Positions 24,881-36,990 of a stretch of 64,000 bases of DNA are shown here, one piece after another. The notes below the pieces were generated by a model. That model searched no databases, was not told the DNA's origin, and saw only the letters and a program-made list of their open reading frames with translations. Numbering within the stretch: position 1 is the first letter of the stretch; every line of letters starts with the position of its first letter. The stretch lies in contig SIJG01000019.1 in NCBI GenBank assembly GCA_023374025.1, positions 1,004,810 through 1,068,809 of the forward strand, given 5' to 3'. Both the position numbers and the translations under genes were made by a program. The stretch comes from Heterodera schachtii. Taxonomy: Eukaryota > Nematoda > Chromadorea > Rhabditida > Heteroderidae.

Positions 24881-25215
24881 TCATTGTGTGTGTATTTCAC
24901 CCACCTCATTTTTTCGTATTTTTGGGGGGTGTATTTTAAAAAAATTTCTAAAAGTCGATCTTTGGGGTGTATTTTTCGTTTTTTTTTTTGCATTTTTCTT
25001 GTGAAAATTTCCAAAAAATGGCTAAAATATGGACTAAAAAAGCAATAATGGTGAAATATGGATTTATTCCCGAAAACCCCCAAAATATGGATTTATATGG
25101 ACTAAAAACCTACAGCAAATCAAAAAATTTTAACGTAGAAATGCTATTTTTGAGCCCCTTTCTTCATAGCATATGCGCAAAAAAATATGTTATTCCATAC
25201 AATTGGAGAATTTAT
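24880..25215. mobile_element. Fragment of the ATATGGACTAAAAA hAT-like family
   Basis: Shares GGGGTGTATTTTTCG, CCCAAAATATGGATTTATAT and CCTTTCTTCATAGCATATGC with 26340-26580 and 34970-35215. It is right-half only; the left end is absent. Confidence 0.6.
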
Positions 25216-25632
25216 TAGCGTAAAAAAATTAATTTTCTATTTCTATCAAAAATAATTTACATACAAACTAAAAGCTTTAGAAAAAATTGTCCAAAATGAA
25301 ATTTTGGCTATTTCCCATTTTAATTGCATTTTTATTGTGCAAATTGAAATTGAAAAAGTTGGATTTCGAGCCCTACGAATAATAAAGAATTGTTAGAGCT
25401 ATCGAATGACATCAAGAATTAAAAATTTAGTTCGCTTAAATTAAGACAAACGAAAATTATTTTATTTTCCAATGGCTTGCTCATGGCCTAACAAGCATCA
25501 TTTGTTATTTTCATCCCATTCATGGTATACGGTCTAATGCGGTTCAGTTGGTACTCCTCCTCCCCCTTTTTCAATTATGCTAGTTGGGCCTTGAGTAAGC
25601 CAATGGAAAATTAAAAAAAAATTCATTACTAG

Positions 25633-25937
25633 TAGAGTTGGTCGGGACCGGGACCGGGATCGGGACCGGGACGGGAATTCCCGGTTTTTTCAGGTCCCGG
25701 TCCCGGTCCCGATCCCGGTTTTTGGAAAAACAGAAATCCCGGTCCCGGTTTTGCCAGTCCCGGTCCCGGCGGGACTAAATAAGCACTGGTAAGAATGGGG
25801 GTCTGGGTGAGAAAAGAGAGGGAATTGGTGAAGAATGAGAAATTTTTGAGAAAAAAATTAATTATTTATTTTCATTTCTGGTCCCGGCAAGTCCCGGTCC
25901 CGTTTTTTGTCAAATTTCCCGGTCCCGACCAACTCTA
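25633..25937. mobile_element. hAT-like non-autonomous element, TAGAGTTGGTCGGGACCGGG termini
   Basis: Inverted ends TAGAGTTGGTCGGGACCGGG and CGGTCCCGACCAACTCTA bound 305 bp with a perfect 8-bp duplication ATTACTAG (25625-25632, 25938-25945). GGGACC repeats fill both ends. It has inserted at the edge of the next element, using its terminal TAG in the target duplication. Confidence 0.9.
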
Positions 25938-25942
25938 ATTAC

Positions 25943-26591
25943 TAGGGTTATAAATTATATGGACTAAAAAACGCAAAATATGGACATAAAATATGGACTA
26001 AAAAAGTCCGAAATATGGACTAAAAAGCTCAAAAATGGCCAAATATGGACCAAAATATGGACTAAAAACTGCCAAAATATATCTTTTAAAGCTTAAAAAA
26101 TTCCGAAAAATGTATTTATATTCAATATTTGCTAAAACAGACTTTAAAATATGCTAAAAACTGCACAAAAATGGATTTAACATTTAAAAATTTCAATTTT
26201 TATAAATTCTAGCTTCACAATTATAAATCAAATACTATCAAAATTTTTGTAATAATCTCATACTGTTTGCAGCAAAAATTTTCTGAAGTCGACAAAATAG
26301 CTAAAAAAAAAAATTCTGAAATTTCGAAAAAATTCTCTTTTAGGGGCGTATTTTCTGATTTTTTTTCATTTTTCTTGTGAAAATTTGCCAAAAATGGCCG
26401 AAATATGGACTAAAAACCCTAAAATGGCGAAATATGGATTTATTCCCAAAAACCCCCAAAATATGGATTTATATGGACTGAAAACTTTCTCCAAATCAAA
26501 AAATTTTAACGTAGAAATGCTATTTTTGAGCCCCTTTCTTCATAGCATATGCGCAGAAAAAATATGTTAATCCATATAATTTATAACCCTA
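25943..26591. mobile_element. hAT-like element, TAGGGTTATAAATTATATGG termini
   Basis: Left TAGGGTTATAAATTATATGG and right CCATATAATTTATAACCCTA are inverted. The interior is built of ATATGGACTAAAAA units. A related copy lies at 34578-35221 and a partial one at 24880-25215. Flanks TTCATTAC and GACATAAC match in five of eight positions, an eroded target duplication. Confidence 0.75.
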
Positions 26592-27108
26592 GACATAACA
26601 CCCTTTCCAATGACAACAATCAATGGTCATCCGTCCGTTCTTTATTCACTTCCATTCCATCATTCATCCTTTCCTTTCCTTCCTCCCTTCTCAGCTTTTT
26701 GCGACAATTCCCCTCCCTCCCCCCGCAATTGGCGCCAAATTCAGAGGCACACTAACCAATATGTATGGCGCAGCTCTCCCCCCGCCCACCGTTTTTTGAA
26801 AATTTTCCTAACGATTTGTTCAAAAAAAAATTTCACGAAATTTTCTTAGAAAAAATTTTCGATTTTTTAAAAAATCCAAGTTTGAAAAAATGTTTTTCAA
26901 TTTCAGGAGAGGGGAACAAACGGAGGGTTTTAATAAAATTATTATTCCATTGTCGAAAAAATTAACGAAATGACTTACAATTAGCACCGTAGTATCCGAA
27001 CAATTCCTTCCCATGTTTACGATTAATTCCCAATTCAAAATTTAGGCCAATAGACAGCCTTATTTTTCGATTTTAGTAAAATTTCTATACCCATAATAAA
27101 TCGTCAAA
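26592..27108. other. Sequence upstream of copy C
   Basis: C/T-rich (26640-26800) then AT-rich sequence before the start codon at 27109. No gene recognised; a C/T-rich upstream block could be part of the promoter of copy C, but nothing proves it. Confidence 0.3.
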
Positions 27109-27164
27109 ATGTCGAGCAGTTTGGTGGATCGGATGAAGCTGATGTTGAGCACGGCCGATGGGGC

Positions 27165-27959
27165 CAGGGATGCGATCGCCAAAACCCAAAAACCGGGCGC
27201 GCGAGTTGAAAAACCCGGCAAAAACCCGGCAAAAATTTTCAAAAACCCGGCAAAAAACCCGGCAATTTTTTAAGCCAATTATTCACTGTAAAAAAGGTCA
27301 ATTCAATATATTTATCACCACTTTTCACTTGTTTGAACAAATTTGGCATTGAAAGAATGTAACCATGAGCGTTTGGGCACAAAATATTTGAATTAAATTT
27401 GATTGAAATTAATGAGTTTAACCAGGGTTGCCAGATTAAAATTTTCAAAAGCCTCATTTGGCAGGCAAAAAAGCCTCATTTTGGGTCAAAAAGCCTCATT
27501 TTTACAAATTTATTCAAAACACATTAAAAATGTTCAAATATTATATTTTTATTTTCCATGATCAATTTGAGCAATTTTTTGTTAGAAATAAGCATTTTGT
27601 GAAATTCTGACAATGAGCACGAAAAATCGAAGTTGATTTTTTGCGGCGCTTTTTTCAAAAAAAAAACGGGGAAAAGGGAGGCCGGCGGTGCCGATAGGCG
27701 CCGCCGGGAAAAATTTTGTGATTTTTAATACGATTTGTTAACAGATTTGACCACAAAAATGACCAAATTTTGCGATTTTGAGCAAATTTTAAGAGAATAA
27801 AGGATCCCTGGAGCTCAAATAAATGAATTGAAATAGGAAACCCGGCAAAAACCCAAAAACCCGGCAAAAACCCGGCAACTTCAAAAACCCGGCAAAAACC
27901 CGGCAAGGACCCCCAAAACCCGGCAAATGCCGGGTTTCCAGGGCAAAATCGCACCCCTG
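27165..27959. mobile_element. hAT-like element in exon 1 of copy C
   Basis: Termini CAGGGATGCGATCGCC and (inverted) CAGGGGTGCGATTTTGCC, with a perfect 8-bp duplication GATGGGGC at 27157-27164 and 27960-27967. CCCGGCAAAAA repeats fill both ends and a GC-hairpin repeat copy is inside (about 27680). Confidence 0.9.
27678..27800 (+). repeat. GC-hairpin short repeat
   Basis: GGCCGGCGGTGCCGATAGG then CGCCGCCGGGAAAAATTTTG, with the usual TTTGTTAACAGATTTGACC tail, nested in the element above. Confidence 0.75.
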
Positions 27960-28185
27960 GATGGGGCGGACGTTCACTTTTTGGTTGGGAAGGAAAAGGA
28001 GGCGAGTTTTGAAAAACGGAAAAGGATTATTAATTAGGATTATCGTTTAACAGTTTTAAATGACCAATAATCACAAGTCCAAATTTTCATAAGTTACTTA
28101 TGTATAGGGCTGTGAATTTAAGTCACGAAAAACCTACAAAAAGTCAACTAAAAGTCATAAAAATAGCCAAAAAGTCACAAAAAAC

Positions 28186-29354
28186 TAGAGGTGTGCCGTG
28201 ATTCACGGTCACGGTCACGGTTACCGTGAATTTCACGGGTTTTTTCACTCACGGTCACGGTCACGATTCACGGTACCAATTCACGGTTATTCCGTGAAAA
28301 ATTTACACTGGATAAAATTGAAAATTTACGAATTAGATATTGTTTTCATAGAGAATTTGGTCATTTTTTGGGCAAAGTTTGCTAAGAAACAGAGCAAAAT
28401 TTTCAAAAATTTCCCCGGCGGCGCCTATCGGCACCGCCGGCCCCCTGCCCTCTTCCTGAAACTTTTGAACAAAGTCAATTACCTATATTGTGCGAAAAAC
28501 AAATAAAAAGCAGTTTTTCAAGGATGACCCATTTAAATAAAAACTCATTAAATTCTTTAAAAAACTCGCTCGAAATAAAGTTATTTTCGGCAAAATTAAT
28601 TAAATCCCAACAAACTTTCAAAAATTTTCCACCAAAAATTTAAAAATTGGGTAAATATTTCTCATATTTCCCAAACCCAAAACCATTTAAAAATGATTGG
28701 AATCAATTGAGAACGTCCACAATTATGCGAAAAATGCAAATTATGGGCGCGCTTGCCAATGGACACTTCAGTATCCGATTTTTTTTTAACTTGAAAAATT
28801 CAAGCGCATCTATAATTTATATTTTCATCGTTTTTTGACTTTTTAGACCGATTAAATTGCAAAATTTGCTAACTTTTGGGATAAAATCTGTTAACAATTT
28901 AACAAATTGCACTCAACTTTTAAATTTTCCCCCGGCGGCGCCTATCGGCACCGCCGGGCCCCAAAAACTTATTATTTCATAAAAAATTGGCTCAAATTCG
29001 CAAAATTTGGTCATTTTTTGGCCAAATTCTGTGCACAATTATAGTCTAATTTTCAAAATTTTTTGCGGCAGCGTCTATCAGCTCCCCTGGACCTTTTTTA
29101 ATTTATTTTTTTTTTTGTAAAATCATACCAGAAAAAAATACGGTGTAAAAAGCAAAAAATTCGCCGACAAAGAAAAAATAAACTCAAAAAATTCACGGTC
29201 ACGGTCACGAAAACCGTGAATTTCACGGGTTTTTTGGATCACGGTCACGATTCACGGGGTCAATTCACGGTCACGGTCACGGTTCACGGGGTCAATTCAC
29301 GGTCACGGTCACGATTCACGGTTCACGGGTTTTTTCAGTCACGGCACACCTCTA
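28186..29354. mobile_element. hAT-like element, TAGAGGTGTGCCGTGA termini
   Basis: Inverted ends TAGAGGTGTGCCGTGA / TCACGGCACACCTCTA with perfect 8-bp duplication CAAAAAAC (28178-28185, 29355-29362). Both ends carry CACGGT repeats (GGTCACGGTCACGGTTACCG type). It is 1169 bp, lies in intron 1 of copy C, and sits inside an older GTCACAAAAA-type repeat. Three hairpin-repeat cores lie inside (about 28413, 28930, 29066, minus orientation). A shorter relative is at 50319-50991. Confidence 0.9.
28410..28965 (-). repeat. GC-hairpin short repeat, two good minus-strand copies
   Basis: CCCGGCGGCGCCTATCGGCA then CCGCCGG occurs at about 28411-28443 and again at about 28928-28960. A degenerate third core is at about 29066-29095. 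Confidence 0.75.
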
Positions 29355-31862
29355 CAAAAAACGCACGAAAAAAATGCAAAAGACCTAAAAAATCTCATTT
29401 TTTAACAATTTTGGAATAACATTTTACAAACGATATGTACAATTGCAAAAAAAGTGTATTTCCAAATTTGTCATATTAAAACTCATTGTAAAATGGGACA
29501 TGAAATGGGGAAATTATTTTTTCTTTTTAAGCTTTTGCCAGCCCACAAACAGATTTTAAAGCATGCTTCCGTTGTTTTTGAGGCAATGTTCCGTTTCGAT
29601 TCTCAAAACGGAAAAGCGAAAAACAGTAAGAAAAAACGGATAAATAAAATATAAAATTAAAAAATAATTTTTAAGCATCGGCCGACATCACCGTAACTGA
29701 GGTGCCCGATATTGAAGCAGCAGCATTCAAAGTGATGTTGAGCTTCATTTATGCGGAAGATTTAAGTGAATTGAACGGACAAAATGCCATGGCAGTGCTT
29801 TACGCCGGTGAAAATATTTAAATTTATTTTTTTATTTAATCAATAAAATAATATTTTTTTATATTTTTAGCCAATAAATACAACATCGCTTTGCTGCTAA
29901 AAGCCTTCTTGGACTTTCCAATTAACGAATTATCAAATGTTTTCCTCGCTTACGGCCAAGCTTGTTTTCTCAACCAAAATGTGTGAAATAAAATAAATAT
30001 TAAAAATAATAAACTTTCATCTGTCGAATAAAATGCTCATCCCACAGAGAAATCCATTCCAAATTAAATTTAAGCCGAACATTTAAGGGTTTCGCTCATC
30101 GCTGCTTGAGTTATATATGTCGAAATGCGGAAACATTGTTCAAATCAAAGGAATTTTTGCAAATTGATCAAAATTTGCTTTTCGGCATTCTGGGACGTGA
30201 TCAGCTGGTGCTAAGCGATGAATGTGAAATTTGGAAAGCTGTAAGCAGTTTATTACAACCTTTAAATATAATTTTTAATCTTTTTTAATTATTCATTAGG
30301 CACTCCGTTGGGCCGACGAAAAGTGCCGTCAAAAAGCCATCGAATGTTCCGCTGAGAATCGACGTGATGCGCTTGGCCCGGCACTGTTCAAAATTCGTTT
30401 CCCACTAATTACATTAAAGGCATTTGCGAAGCAAATTGGTAAAAATGCTCTTTTAATTTGCTTTAATTCCACTGTATTTTTTACACTGATAAAAAACCAG
30501 GGTTGGTAAGAAAAAAAACTAACAAATAAGCAATTTTGGTTTATTGACCGATTATTTTTAGAAAATTTATTGAAATGGGTTGGATGCTTTTTAAAATCAT
30601 TTTAGGCCAAATTAATTATTGCATTCACTATTTTTCTTTCTCATCTTTTTTCCAAAGTTCCCTCCGGCGTTCTGACATTGGAAGAAGTGATCGGCGTTTA
30701 TCAGTACTATTCCCATCCTGATCATCTCTGTGGAGTGCCCGAATTGTACCCAATAAAATTTCCGTGCCATGGACGGATTTCTGACTGGAACATTGCCAAG
30801 GGCAACAGAGGGACACTCGGGATGGAAATTGAGAAACTGTCGGAATTTGCACGAGAGGAAGAAGGGACTGAACGTTACAGCGAAGTCGTTCAAATAAAGG
30901 GATTCCAATGGAAAATAAAGGCACAAATTGAAATGTATGAGCAAAACACTGAAAAATGTTTGGGCATTTACCTTTACAGCGCTGCTTCAGAAGATGAAGA
31001 AGGTGATGCAAAATTAATTTAATTTTATATTAAATTTTAAAGATGAAAATCGGAGTTACATTTATTCGGCAAACTTTCGAATTGTCTCGCAAAAGATCGG
31101 TACTGAAGATTTAATTGGACAATTAAATCACGACATGTATAATAATGATAAAAGCTGTGGATTTGGGAATTTCATTAATTTTTCTGTGAGTGGCAAATTA
31201 AATGTTTTTTAATTGCTCAAAAATTAAGGAATTGATGGACCCGAGCAAAGGACTTTACGATAGAGAAGGGGACAAAGTGAAATTGGCCATCGATGTTTTT
31301 GTGGAAGAATTGGAGAAATTCGATTCAGACACAAACGGGGAAATTGTGATGGAAATTGGAAAATTCTCGGAATTTACGCGAGAGATTTGGGGGAGTGAAA
31401 GGAGCAGCGAAACCATACAAATAAAGGGATTGCCATGGAAAATTTTAGCTGCAATAGAAATGGAAAATGACGACTCAGAAAAATCTTTGGGCTTTTACCT
31501 TTGGTGCACCGCTTCAGAAGAAGGTAGAAATAACTTCTATTTTATGATATTACCTAAATTAAGATGAAAATTGGAGTTGCAAATGTTCGGCAACATTTCG
31601 AATTGTTTCTCAAATGAATGGGGCGAAGGATTTCACGAGAAAATTCAATGAAAAAGAAATTTTTACTGCTGTGAATTACCGTCAGGGAATCGACAATTTC
31701 ATCACTTTTGCGGTGAGAAGCAATTAAATTTATTATCGCAATAAAATTGTAATAATTAAGGAATTGATGGACCCGAGCAAAGGACTTTACGACAAAAATA
31801 AGGACAAAGTGAAATTGGCCATCGATGTTTTTGTGGAAGAAGAAAATTCAGAGAAATCGTAA

Positions 31863-32343
31863 ATTATTTATAAACAAAACGACATGTCTTGTTATGAAAA
31901 TGGAATTCTGTTTCAGTTGTTTTGATTTTGAATGTTTTTTTAAATTAAATTTCATTTTTTATGTTACTATTTCATGGGCATTTTCCAATATTTCAGGGCA
32001 CCCCTACACTCCAATCCTTTTTTCAAAAGTACGTCCCCTTTCAGCTTCATCCTTTTTGAATGATGCCTTTGGAAATCGGCATTTATGCCATTAAATCAGG
32101 GGTCTCATCTGTTCTTCTATCAGAATTCGGTCTCATATTTTTCACAGGTGTCGCGTTTTTCAATTTTTTCGTACAAAATAAATCAATTTATCAACACACG
32201 ATTAAAGAAAAAATGGAATGAATCGAAAAAGAAAAATAGGAGTGAAAAAGATAGGAATAAAAGGGGGAAAAGATCATTTTCATGCATTTCTCATCGAAAA
32301 ACTGAAATTTGCTCAAAATATGTTAACCTACGAATCCGCAACT
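31863..32343. other. 3' spacer between convergent genes C and H2
   Basis: The part 32110-32280 is homologous to 9130-9300 (ATCAGAATTCGGTCTCATAT, AGGAATAAAAGGGGGAAAAG). This shows that the H locus was duplicated together with its 3' flank. No gene is seen. Confidence 0.6.
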
Positions 32344-33602
32344 TCATACAAATTTTTTTGCCAATTTATTTAAAATTTTACTGTATTTTTTGGCCAATTC
32401 TTTTTCCAATTCAGCACATTTGTCCAAGCACTTCTTCTGTCCTTCCACTAACTCTTCGATTTGTACAATCAAAGCTTAAATATTCAATAAATAATAAATT
32501 AATTTTCGTACTTTTTTCAAAAAATTAATTCTCTCATTTTTGCCATTTTTGAATTATATTTTTAATAATTCTTGTCTTTTTATATCGTAATTTTCTATTA
32601 CCGTACTCCTGCTGTTCCATTTTTGTAACTTTCGTTTTCATTTCTTTGAGCTCATCCATCGTTTCTTTTTGCAATTCGGCTTTAAGCAGCCTCTGAAAGG
32701 CATAAAATTCTTTTTTCACCATTTTACAGTGTCTTTGACAGACCGTAACCATTAGGAATTCCCAGGAAAACGGTGTAATTTTTTTGCCACACTATTTGGG
32801 ACTCAATATGAAGAAAACCGTAAATTCACCGTCAAAAATGTCGGAAATCGGAATTCAATTTAAAACCGTAGAGAAATTGAAACGGCGTAATTTTTCCAAA
32901 TAAAACTCTCTTTTTCAAGAGCCAACTTGGAGAGATAATTACGGATTTTCGGGTTCCCAGACTTTTCCCAAGCCGAAATATTAATTTTGACTTTTCAGCC
33001 TCAACTTTTGACAGTTTGTGCTCCTCCTTTTCCTTCGCTTCACTTTCTGTCCCTTCTCCAATTCCGCACTCTTTCTTCTCAATTCTTCCACTTTTGAACT
33101 CAGTGAATTGTCAAACAATGCTGTAAAAGTGATCTGCTCATTAATTAACTAATTACATTGCATTTATAATCATCATTAAATTATACCATTTCCATTGTTT
33201 GCCAATGCTTCGAAATTGCCTTTGGCCTTGCTTCGGTGCCCTCCAATATCATTTGCCGTCGCGCCAATTCCGCTGCTATTTTTGCGTCAATTGCTTTTCG
33301 CTGGGCCTCCAATCGTTCCAATTCATTTCCATCGTCGGACAGAGCAAAAGGGGGCAAAACATAGTTTAATTGTAAATCTGGACCAGAAATCCAGGAAAAT
33401 TCAGGTCGCTGAAATGGCCTTGAGCTGGACCTGAGCCCAGGAAAATCCAAGCCTGGATTCAGTAGGTCCCCAAGTCAATAAACTCATTGCCAATTTTTTG
33501 TATTCTTTAATTTTTGATGCCATTCATTTTTCGGTTACTTTGATCTGCTGAAGTGATGTCGCCGGATGTTGTGAATGATGTGTTCGGTGTGCTTGTGCTC
33601 AT
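32344..33602 (-). pseudogene. Coiled-coil paralogue H2, lacking the ubiquitin-like exons
   Basis: Starts MSTSTPNTSFTTSGDITSAD at 33602. The next coding block at about 33450-33185 contains ALSDDGNELERLEAQRKAID. Further blocks are about 33124-33000 (LFDNSLSSKVEELRRKSAE), 32693-32600 (RLLKAELQKETMDELKEMKT) and 32480-32344 (IEELVEGQKKCLDKCAELEK, ending at a stop). The ubiquitin-like exons of H1 have no counterpart. It could be a shorter coiled-coil protein or a decayed copy; exon joins were not fully resolved. Confidence 0.5.
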
Positions 33603-33895
33603 TGTGTGTGTTTTTGAAGCAATAAAATAAATGTTAAAAATGAACAATTAAAAATGTATTTAATGTTAATTTGAGTTATTTATTAAAAGCATCAAAAAAA
33701 CATTTCCGAGTATTATATATTGAGGTTGCAAATCTGAGGTAAATTCCGAATTCGATTTCTTAAAATGGATGCTTCTTGGGCAACGACCCCAAATAAATGT
33801 CATAAGCATTTGCCAAAAAGCCAATAGAGTCCTTGCTAGAGAAAGGCAAAGCAATATAGTATCAACATATGAGTAATACCCAACTCATACTGTTG

Positions 33896-34560
33896 ACCAA
33901 AATATGCGCATAAATATGCAAATACATTCGTGAAATATGCACCAAATATGCACAAAAATCGCAAAATATGCACAAAAAAACTTGAAAATTAGGGGTGCAA
34001 ATTATGGCTTCGGGGGGGGGGGGGGGGGGCTTAATTCAAACTTCGATTTTTAGGGGGGTGTCTATTTCGTTTTTTGAAATCCCGATTATGGGGTGTATTT
34101 TACAAAATATTTCGCCGTTTTTCGCCAAAAAGTTACCATCTATTGCCATTTTGGTCTCCATTTTTCAAAAATATAGTAAAATGGGGGTCCGGCGGTGCCG
34201 GTAGGCGCCGCCGGGAAAATTTTTTGAATATTTTAATGCAATTTTTCTTAAGAAATTGTTTAAAATTCACTCGCCCATTCATTCAGACTTGGATTTAATT
34301 TTTGGAATAATCAAAAATTTTTTCCTAAAAGATATTCAACTCGAAAAATATCTGACCAAAAATGGCAAAATATGCAAAAAATCTGAAAATATGTATAAAA
34401 ATGGCAAAATATGCATGAAAATGCAGAAAAACCCAAAATATGCAAAAATATGCAAATAAAAGTACCGATTTTTATACGCAAACGCAAAAAAGAAAGTGTT
34501 TTTCCTACTATTTATAGCATGGAGAAGCCAGGAAAAAAAATATGCATTTGCATATTTTTT
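33896..34560. repeat. AAAATATGCA-rich repeat region with G run
   Basis: Repeated AAAATATGCAAAAA units at both ends (33896-33975 and 34360-34560) surround a run of about 18 G near 34013 and a hairpin-repeat copy. It is probably another non-autonomous element; clean ends were not found. Confidence 0.45.
34185..34300 (+). repeat. GC-hairpin short repeat
   Basis: GGGTCCGGCGGTGCCGGTAG then GCGCCGCCGGGAAAATTTTT; loop variant (GGTA instead of GATA) with the stem kept. Confidence 0.7.
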
Positions 34561-34577
34561 GCAGCCCTGGCTATTAT

Positions 34578-35221
34578 TAGGGTTGTAAATTATATGGACT
34601 AAAAAACGCTAAATATGGACATAAAATATGGACTAAAAAAGCCCGAAATATGGACTAAAAAGCTCGAAAATGGCCAAATATGGACCAAAATATGGACTAA
34701 ACACTGCCAAAATCTATGTTTTAAACCTTCAAAAATTCCAAAAAAGGTATATATATTCAATATTTGCTTAAATAAACTTAAAAAATACAATAAACAACCA
34801 AAAAATGAATTTAAAAACATAAAAATGAAAATTTTTATTAAATTCTAGCTTCACAATTGCAAACCAAATACGTCTCAAAATTTTTGTAATAATCTCATTC
34901 TGTTGCCAGTAAAAATTTTCGGAAGCGAAAAAAATACCTAAAAAATTCCGAAATTTCGAAAAAAAAATCTCCTTTTTAGGGGGTGTATTTTTTAAAAATT
35001 TCCAAAAAATCTATCTTTAGGGGTGTATTTTTCGCTTTTTTGCATTTTTCTTGTAAAAATTTGCCAAAAATGGCCAAAATATGGATTAAAAACGCAAAAA
35101 TGGCGAAATATGGATTTATTCCCGAAAACCCCCAAAATATGGATTTATATGGACTAAAAACCTTCACCAAATCAAAAAGTTTTAACGCAGATTTTTGAAA
35201 TCAGTATAATTTCGAGCCCTA
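34578..35221. mobile_element. hAT-like element, second copy of the ATATGGACTAAAAA family
   Basis: Left TAGGGTTGTAAATTATATGG, right end ATAATTTCGAGCCCTA. Same interior order as 25943-26591, including CCCAAAATATGGATTTATAT near the right end. Confidence 0.7.
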
Positions 35222-35379
35222 GTCATAAAAGTCCCCAAAACAGGAAAAAAGTCAAATAAAAATGATTTAATTAGACCAACAGCTAATGGCAATTCTGTCT
35301 AAAATAATGAAAAACAAAAACAAACCCTCAACATAAAGTCGGAATAAATATTCGTACAAAGTGTGCAAATAAGCAAAAA

Positions 35380-36030
35380 AAAAAGGGGGGGGGGGGAAAC
35401 GGCGGACAAAAACAAAAAATGATAGTTGTATCATTCGAGAGCCCTTCGGATGCTCTATTAGCCTGCAAAATTTTAAAAAATTTTGTTAAGTTTAAAAAAA
35501 GTTTGAGCCAAAAAAGTTGGAAAATCTGGTTTTTTGAATTTTTCTGGCCATAACTTTTTTGAACCTTAACAAAATTTTTCGCAAATTTGCAGATTAATAG
35601 AGGACACTTAGGGCTATCGAACGATACTAAAAATGTTGGATTTGGTTGGCAAAGAAAAAAGTTATAGCCAAAAACTTGCGCTCGTACTAAAACGGCCCGT
35701 ACTAAACCGACCCCGACCCTCTGACTCAGAATGTTCCGGAAAAATTTTCCCAGCCCTCTAGGGAATTTTTTTGATTTTCCTGATTTTCAGTGTAATTTGG
35801 CCTGACCAGTAAAATTTCGATTTTTCATTATTTTGGTAAATATTTTAAATCCCTATCCTTAAATTAAAAATAGAATTAAAACCCAAAAACAAAAAAAAAC
35901 TTATTTTTTCGGTAAGCTAAAAAATATTGGACCAATTGTGATTATGAAAAAAAAAAAAAATTAAAATAATAATAATAAAATGATGGCGCTGATAAATACA
36001 AAAAGATGATGATGTTCTATGTTATGGGAC
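35380..36030. repeat. Long dispersed repeat, copy 2
   Basis: Partner of 12490-13060. Here an extra block at 35450-35660 belongs to the 'TAGAGGACACTTAG' family, so one repeat has inserted into the other. A hairpin-repeat core (minus) follows at about 36205-36240. Confidence 0.6.
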
Positions 36031-36239
36031 ACCCATCAGAGAATTGGCATAATTTTGCCAAAAAAAATGGAAATTCATTATTTTTCTCAATCTTTCAAAA
36101 TTCCAATTTTCCTCGTCGATGTTAAAAAAATGGCTCTAAATCACTACTAATTGGTCATTTTTGTACAAAATCTTTTTGCAAATTGCAGTCAAATTTTCAA
36201 AAATTTTCCGAAGGCGCCTACCGGCACTGCCGGACCCCC

Positions 36240-36985
36240 CCTGTTCCCCAAAAGTTTTTTGGAAAAAAATTGCCGAAAAAGCGATTTGAAAAGCAAAAAC
36301 ATTTTTAATGTTGTTCGGTAATCTTATGGATTTACATTTATTATTCAGTTGTTCAAAAATTTCATTCGAATGTTTAATTTGTTAACAAAAAAACCAAAAA
36401 AGCCTCCGACGACATTTTTTGGCATTAATTGCTTAAATGCCATTTGTTACGTTTTTTTTTCGGTGGTAAATAATAAATACACAATTAATTGGGACAAATA
36501 ATATTTAGGTGTAAGGCCCTTTTTTGTGTGTTTTTCATCGTCGTAAGATGCTCATTTAATATGTACGAATAGCGAATAAATATTTGCCAATGACGCACAA
36601 AACGTAAAATATTATATTATTTGGCACTCCTCACAACTAAGAAGGACACACAGATGAATTCAACAAATTTTGATAAATGTTCTCAAATGATTATTAATAT
36701 TATTATTATTTTAGAAAATTTGTTCTCAGATTATTATTGTTTTTATGAATTTTTTATTTCAAAATTCTTATTTCAATAACCATGAGCTGGATTTTGTGGT
36801 TTTTATCAATTTTTTCATTTAAAACTTTTTTATGGAATACGAAAATTATTATTTTTTTATTTTTGAAATACGGTCAACTTAAATTTGAATAATTTGGTGA
36901 GAATTCAGAATACTTTATTTAGCGGTGTTTATTGTATACGAGAAATTTCACTTTGATATGACAAAGCTTAATTTAGAAACACACA
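36240..36985. other. AT-rich sequence upstream of the receptor gene
   Basis: No repeat boundary or gene recognised; promoter elements are not identifiable by eye. Confidence 0.35.
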
Positions 36986-36990
36986 TTTAA

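Larger units (their letters stand above)
27109..31862 (+). pseudogene. BTB-BACK-MATH-MATH gene, copy C, exon 1 split by a hAT-like element
   Basis: Exon 1 is 27109-27164 plus 27968-28001, separated by a 795-bp element and its target duplication. The other exons are 29532-29625, 29676-29807, 29871-29980, 30088-30240, 30300-30438, about 30658-31002, 31043-31185, 31229-31523, 31564-31712 and 31761-31862. Outside the insertion every frame and phase is consistent over eleven exons, equal to about 583 residues. Exons 7-8 and 9-10 each hold one MATH domain (FQWKIKAQI; ELMDPSKGLYDREGDKV; LPWKILAAI; WSCKCSATFRIVSQMNG; ELMDPSKGLYDKNKDKV). The first MATH has lost the Trp-Ser-Cys pattern (NRSYIYSANFRIVS). 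Intron 1 has a GC donor and contains a second hAT-like element. The only clear lesion is the exon 1 insertion. Confidence 0.85.

Noticed and set aside
28198..29419. Frames with HGHG and SRSRF repeats
   Set aside because: Produced by the CACGGT subterminal repeats of the element at 28186-29354, and seen again in the copy at 50319.
33666..33854. Short minus-strand frame with hydrophobic start
   Set aside because: No family motif, splice context or paralogue; it lies upstream of H2 and looks like chance.
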